From the NCBI GenBank assembly GCA_017547975.1, contig JAFYNU010000321.1, positions 1 through 8,399 of the forward strand: a stretch of DNA of 8,399 bases, read 5' to 3'. A model generated the notes under the pieces. The model did not search any database and was not told the DNA's origin. It worked only from the letters and a program-made list of their open reading frames with translations. Source of the DNA: Clostridia bacterium. Lineage in GTDB: Bacteria; Bacillota; Clostridia; Oscillospirales; QAMX01. Both the position numbers and the translations under genes were made by a program. Below, piece after piece: positions 6,724 to 8,399 of the stretch; position 1 is the stretch's first letter, and each line of letters opens with the position of its first letter.

Positions 6724-7484
6724 TTTCCAAACGCATCATTCCCTGCCTGGACGTCCGGGACGGACGTGTGGTGAAGGGGGTCAATTTCCAGGGCTTAAAC
6801 GACGTGTCTTCCCCGGTGGAATTGGCGTCCTACTACTCCGAAAACGGGGCGGATGAGCTGGTGTTTTACGATATCACCGCATCGGCGGAGGGACGCGCCC
6901 TCTTTACCGATATTCTGCGGGAGGTGGCTTCCACCATCTTCATCCCCTTGACCGTGGGCGGCGGGATCAATACCCTTGCCGACTTTGACCGGGTGCTCAA
7001 AAGCGGTGCCGACAAGGTCAGCGTCAATTCGGGTGCCATCCGAAATCCCGATTTGGTGGAAGAAGCCGCCAAGCGCTACGGCAGTCAATGCGTGGTGCTT
7101 TCGGCTGACGTGAAACGGGTGGATGGCAAATTCACCGTTTTTGCCAAGGGTGGCCGGGAAAATACCGGCATGGATGCCATTGAATGGATCCGGACCTCGG
7201 TGGAACGGGGAGCCGGAGAAGTGGTGGTCAACTCCATCGACACCGACGGCGTGAAAAAGGGTTTTGATATTGAAATGCTCCGGGCGGTTTGCGACGTGGT
7301 AAACGTGCCGGTGATCGCCTCCGGCGGAGCCGGCGGGGTGGAGGACTTTATTCATCTGTTCCATTCGGTTCCCGGGGTGGATGCGGGGCTTGCCGCCTCC
7401 ATCTTCCACTTTGGAGAGGTCAAAATTCCCGACCTGAAGCGGGAACTGGCAAAAAATAATATTTGTATGAGGCTTTCATTATGA
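6720..7484 (+). CDS. hisF: Imidazole glycerol phosphate synthase, cyclase subunit HisF
   Basis: A beta/alpha-barrel cyclase that uses ammonia from HisH to convert PRFAR into imidazole glycerol phosphate, releasing AICAR to purine synthesis. It has 254 residues. The two catalytic aspartates are present: Asp11 in KRIIPCLDVRDGRVVKG and Asp130 in SADVKRVDG. The phosphate sites LTVGGGIN and IASGGAGGVEDF are intact, and the ammonia-gate lysine region GADKVSVNSGA is recognisable. Relative to the Thermotoga enzyme as I recall it, the loop TSIDRDGTKSGYD reads NSIDTDGVKKGFD here, a variant I believe is common in Clostridia. ATG 6720 overlaps the hisA stop (ATGA). The ribosome site GGAGGTGA at 6708-6715 is the strongest in the operon. 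Confidence 0.97.
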   Translation: MISKRIIPCLDVRDGRVVKGVNFQGLNDVSSPVELASYYSENGADELVFYDITASAEGRALFTDILREVASTIFIPLTVGGGINTLADFDRVLKSGADKVSVNSGAIRNPDLVEEAAKRYGSQCVVLSADVKRVDGKFTVFAKGGRENTGMDAIEWIRTSVERGAGEVVVNSIDTDGVKKGFDIEMLRAVCDVVNVPVIASGGAGGVEDFIHLFHSVPGVDAGLAASIFHFGEVKIPDLKRELAKNNICMRLSL

Positions 7485-8131
7485 TCAACGTGGATACTTT
7501 GAAATTTGACGAAAACGGTTTGATTCCCGCCGTGGTGGTGGATGCTATCACCAAGAAGGTGCTGACCGTTGCCTATATGAATCGGGAGAGCTTGCGTATT
7601 TCCATGGAAAAGGGGCTGACCTGCTTCTGGAGCCGTTCCCGCAAGGAACTGTGGCTCAAGGGGGAAACCAGCGGTAACTACCAGCATATTGTGTCCATCA
7701 CCGCCGATTGTGACGGGGATGCCCTGACGGTAATGGTGGAAAAGGATGGTCCCGCCTGCCACACCGGCAGTGACAGCTGCTTTACCAACCCCATTTACCA
7801 GAGCGAGGACAAGCAGGAGTTCAGCCTGGAAGGTCTTTATGGACTTCTTCTCGACCGGAAGGCCACCATGCCCCAGGGTTCTTACACCACCTATCTTTTT
7901 GAAAAGGGCATTGACAAGATCCTGAAGAAGGTAGGGGAGGAATGCACCGAGGTCATCATCGCCGGAAAGGCCGACGATAAGGCCGAAACGGTTTATGAAA
8001 TCGCTGACCTGGCCTACCACGTGATGGTGCTGATGGTGGAGATGGGTATCACCACCGAAGATATTCACCGGGAGCTGGCTTCCCGCCACGTTATTGACCA
8101 CAAGGTTAAACAGGAGAAGATGACCAAATGA
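7481..8131 (+). CDS. hisIE: Bifunctional phosphoribosyl-AMP cyclohydrolase / phosphoribosyl-ATP pyrophosphatase HisIE
   Basis: A fusion that carries out pathway steps two and three. The cyclohydrolase domain (about residues 1-110) shows FWSRSRKELWLKGETSGN, the magnesium site DCDGD (Asp76, Asp78, Asp80) and zinc cysteines in GPACHTGSDSC (Cys93, Cys100). After a short linker, the pyrophosphatase domain (about 120-205) is an all-alpha MazG-like unit. Its acidic residues are Glu153, Glu154 and Glu157 in KVGEECTEV, then Glu169, Glu173 and Asp176 in ETVYEIADLAYH. The total of 216 residues is normal for the fusion. ATG 7481 is chosen because it overlaps the hisF stop (ATGA) and has GAGG at 7469-7472, eight nt upstream. 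A TTG six codons earlier (7463) is possible but adds the non-conserved YEAFI and has no better ribosome site. Confidence 0.96.
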   Translation: MINVDTLKFDENGLIPAVVVDAITKKVLTVAYMNRESLRISMEKGLTCFWSRSRKELWLKGETSGNYQHIVSITADCDGDALTVMVEKDGPACHTGSDSCFTNPIYQSEDKQEFSLEGLYGLLLDRKATMPQGSYTTYLFEKGIDKILKKVGEECTEVIIAGKADDKAETVYEIADLAYHVMVLMVEMGITTEDIHRELASRHVIDHKVKQEKMTK

Positions 8132-8399
8132 ATCTTTCCAATTACCATACCCATACTACCTACTGTGATGGAAAGGATACACCTGAGGAAATGGTGGAAA
8201 CCGCCATTGCCCTGGGTTGTCCGGAGATTGGCTTTTCGGAGCATTGCATGACTACCCTGCCCCCGGAAATCCTGTACGGCATGTCACCGGTCCAGTCAGC
8301 ATCCTATCGGAAGGAAATCAACGACCTGAAGGCAAAATATGCGGGTAAAATCCGCATTCTTTGCGGCATTGAGCAGGATATTGACGTGGGTGCCCCGGA
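8128..8399 (+). CDS. hisK: Histidinol-phosphatase, PHP family (HisK type), N-terminal part
   Basis: The first 90 residues of a protein that continues past the right edge. It begins MNLSNYHTHTTYCDG, the metal-binding opening motif of PHP-domain phosphoesterases (His7, His9), followed by GFSEHC with His39 and CGIEQDID with Glu82, further expected metal ligands. The spacing and the FSEH and GIEQD phrases match the HisK/HisJ-type histidinol phosphatases, which remove phosphate from histidinol phosphate to give histidinol. In this operon it supplies the activity that monofunctional HisB lacks, so the pathway is complete. ATG 8128 overlaps the hisIE stop by ATGA. AGGAG at 8112-8116 sits 11 nt upstream, a little far, so coupled initiation is likely. 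Other PHP-domain enzymes exist, but the context strongly favours this role. Confidence 0.9.
   Translation, partial: MNLSNYHTHTTYCDGKDTPEEMVETAIALGCPEIGFSEHCMTTLPPEILYGMSPVQSASYRKEINDLKAKYAGKIRILCGIEQDIDVGAP

Noticed and set aside
443..8399. Search for mobile elements, CRISPR arrays, tRNA/rRNA genes and internal terminators
   Set aside because: None was seen. The region is continuous coding sequence with no inverted-repeat ends, array-like repeats or stem-plus-T-run structures between genes.

Overview
This window is almost entirely one histidine biosynthesis operon on the + strand. It comes from a bacterium that looks like a Firmicute, probably class Clostridia. The grounds for that are a YerC/TrpR-type regulator, a HisZ paired with short-form HisG, a fused HisIE, a monofunctional HisB, a PHP-type histidinol phosphatase, strong Shine-Dalgarno sites, and many G/C-ending codons. 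The finer placement (Oscillospirales-like) is only an impression.

Layout. Bases 1-268 are the 3' end of an unrelated gene, probably a beta-lactamase-fold serine hydrolase, closed by an intrinsic terminator at about 286-326. The remaining spacer holds a consensus-like promoter (TTGACA, 17 bp, TATACT; 366-394). From its -10 box to just before the first start codon lies a dense array of TTATC/GATAA half-sites (393-432), which I read as the operator. From 443 to the right edge run eleven tightly packed genes: yerC-like regulator, hisZ, hisG, hisD, hisC, hisB, hisH, hisA, hisF, hisIE and a cut-off hisK. No internal terminator and no gap larger than 3 bp was seen.

How it works together. HisG with HisZ commits ATP and PRPP to the pathway. 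HisIE performs the second and third steps, and HisA isomerises the product. HisH and HisF form imidazole glycerol phosphate synthase. HisB dehydrates, HisC transaminates, the PHP phosphatase (HisK) removes the phosphate, and HisD oxidises histidinol to histidine. The full route is therefore encoded in one transcript. Eight of the ten junctions are ATGA stop/start overlaps, which points to translational coupling and balanced output.

The most interesting part is regulatory. The first cistron encodes a TrpR-superfamily DNA-binding protein, and the array in front of it has an 8-bp repeat period. That period matches what I recall for tandem TrpR dimer binding in E. coli. I see no T-box or histidine-rich leader peptide, so repression at the promoter seems the main control. 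The enzymes themselves are conventional; no novel multi-gene system was found.
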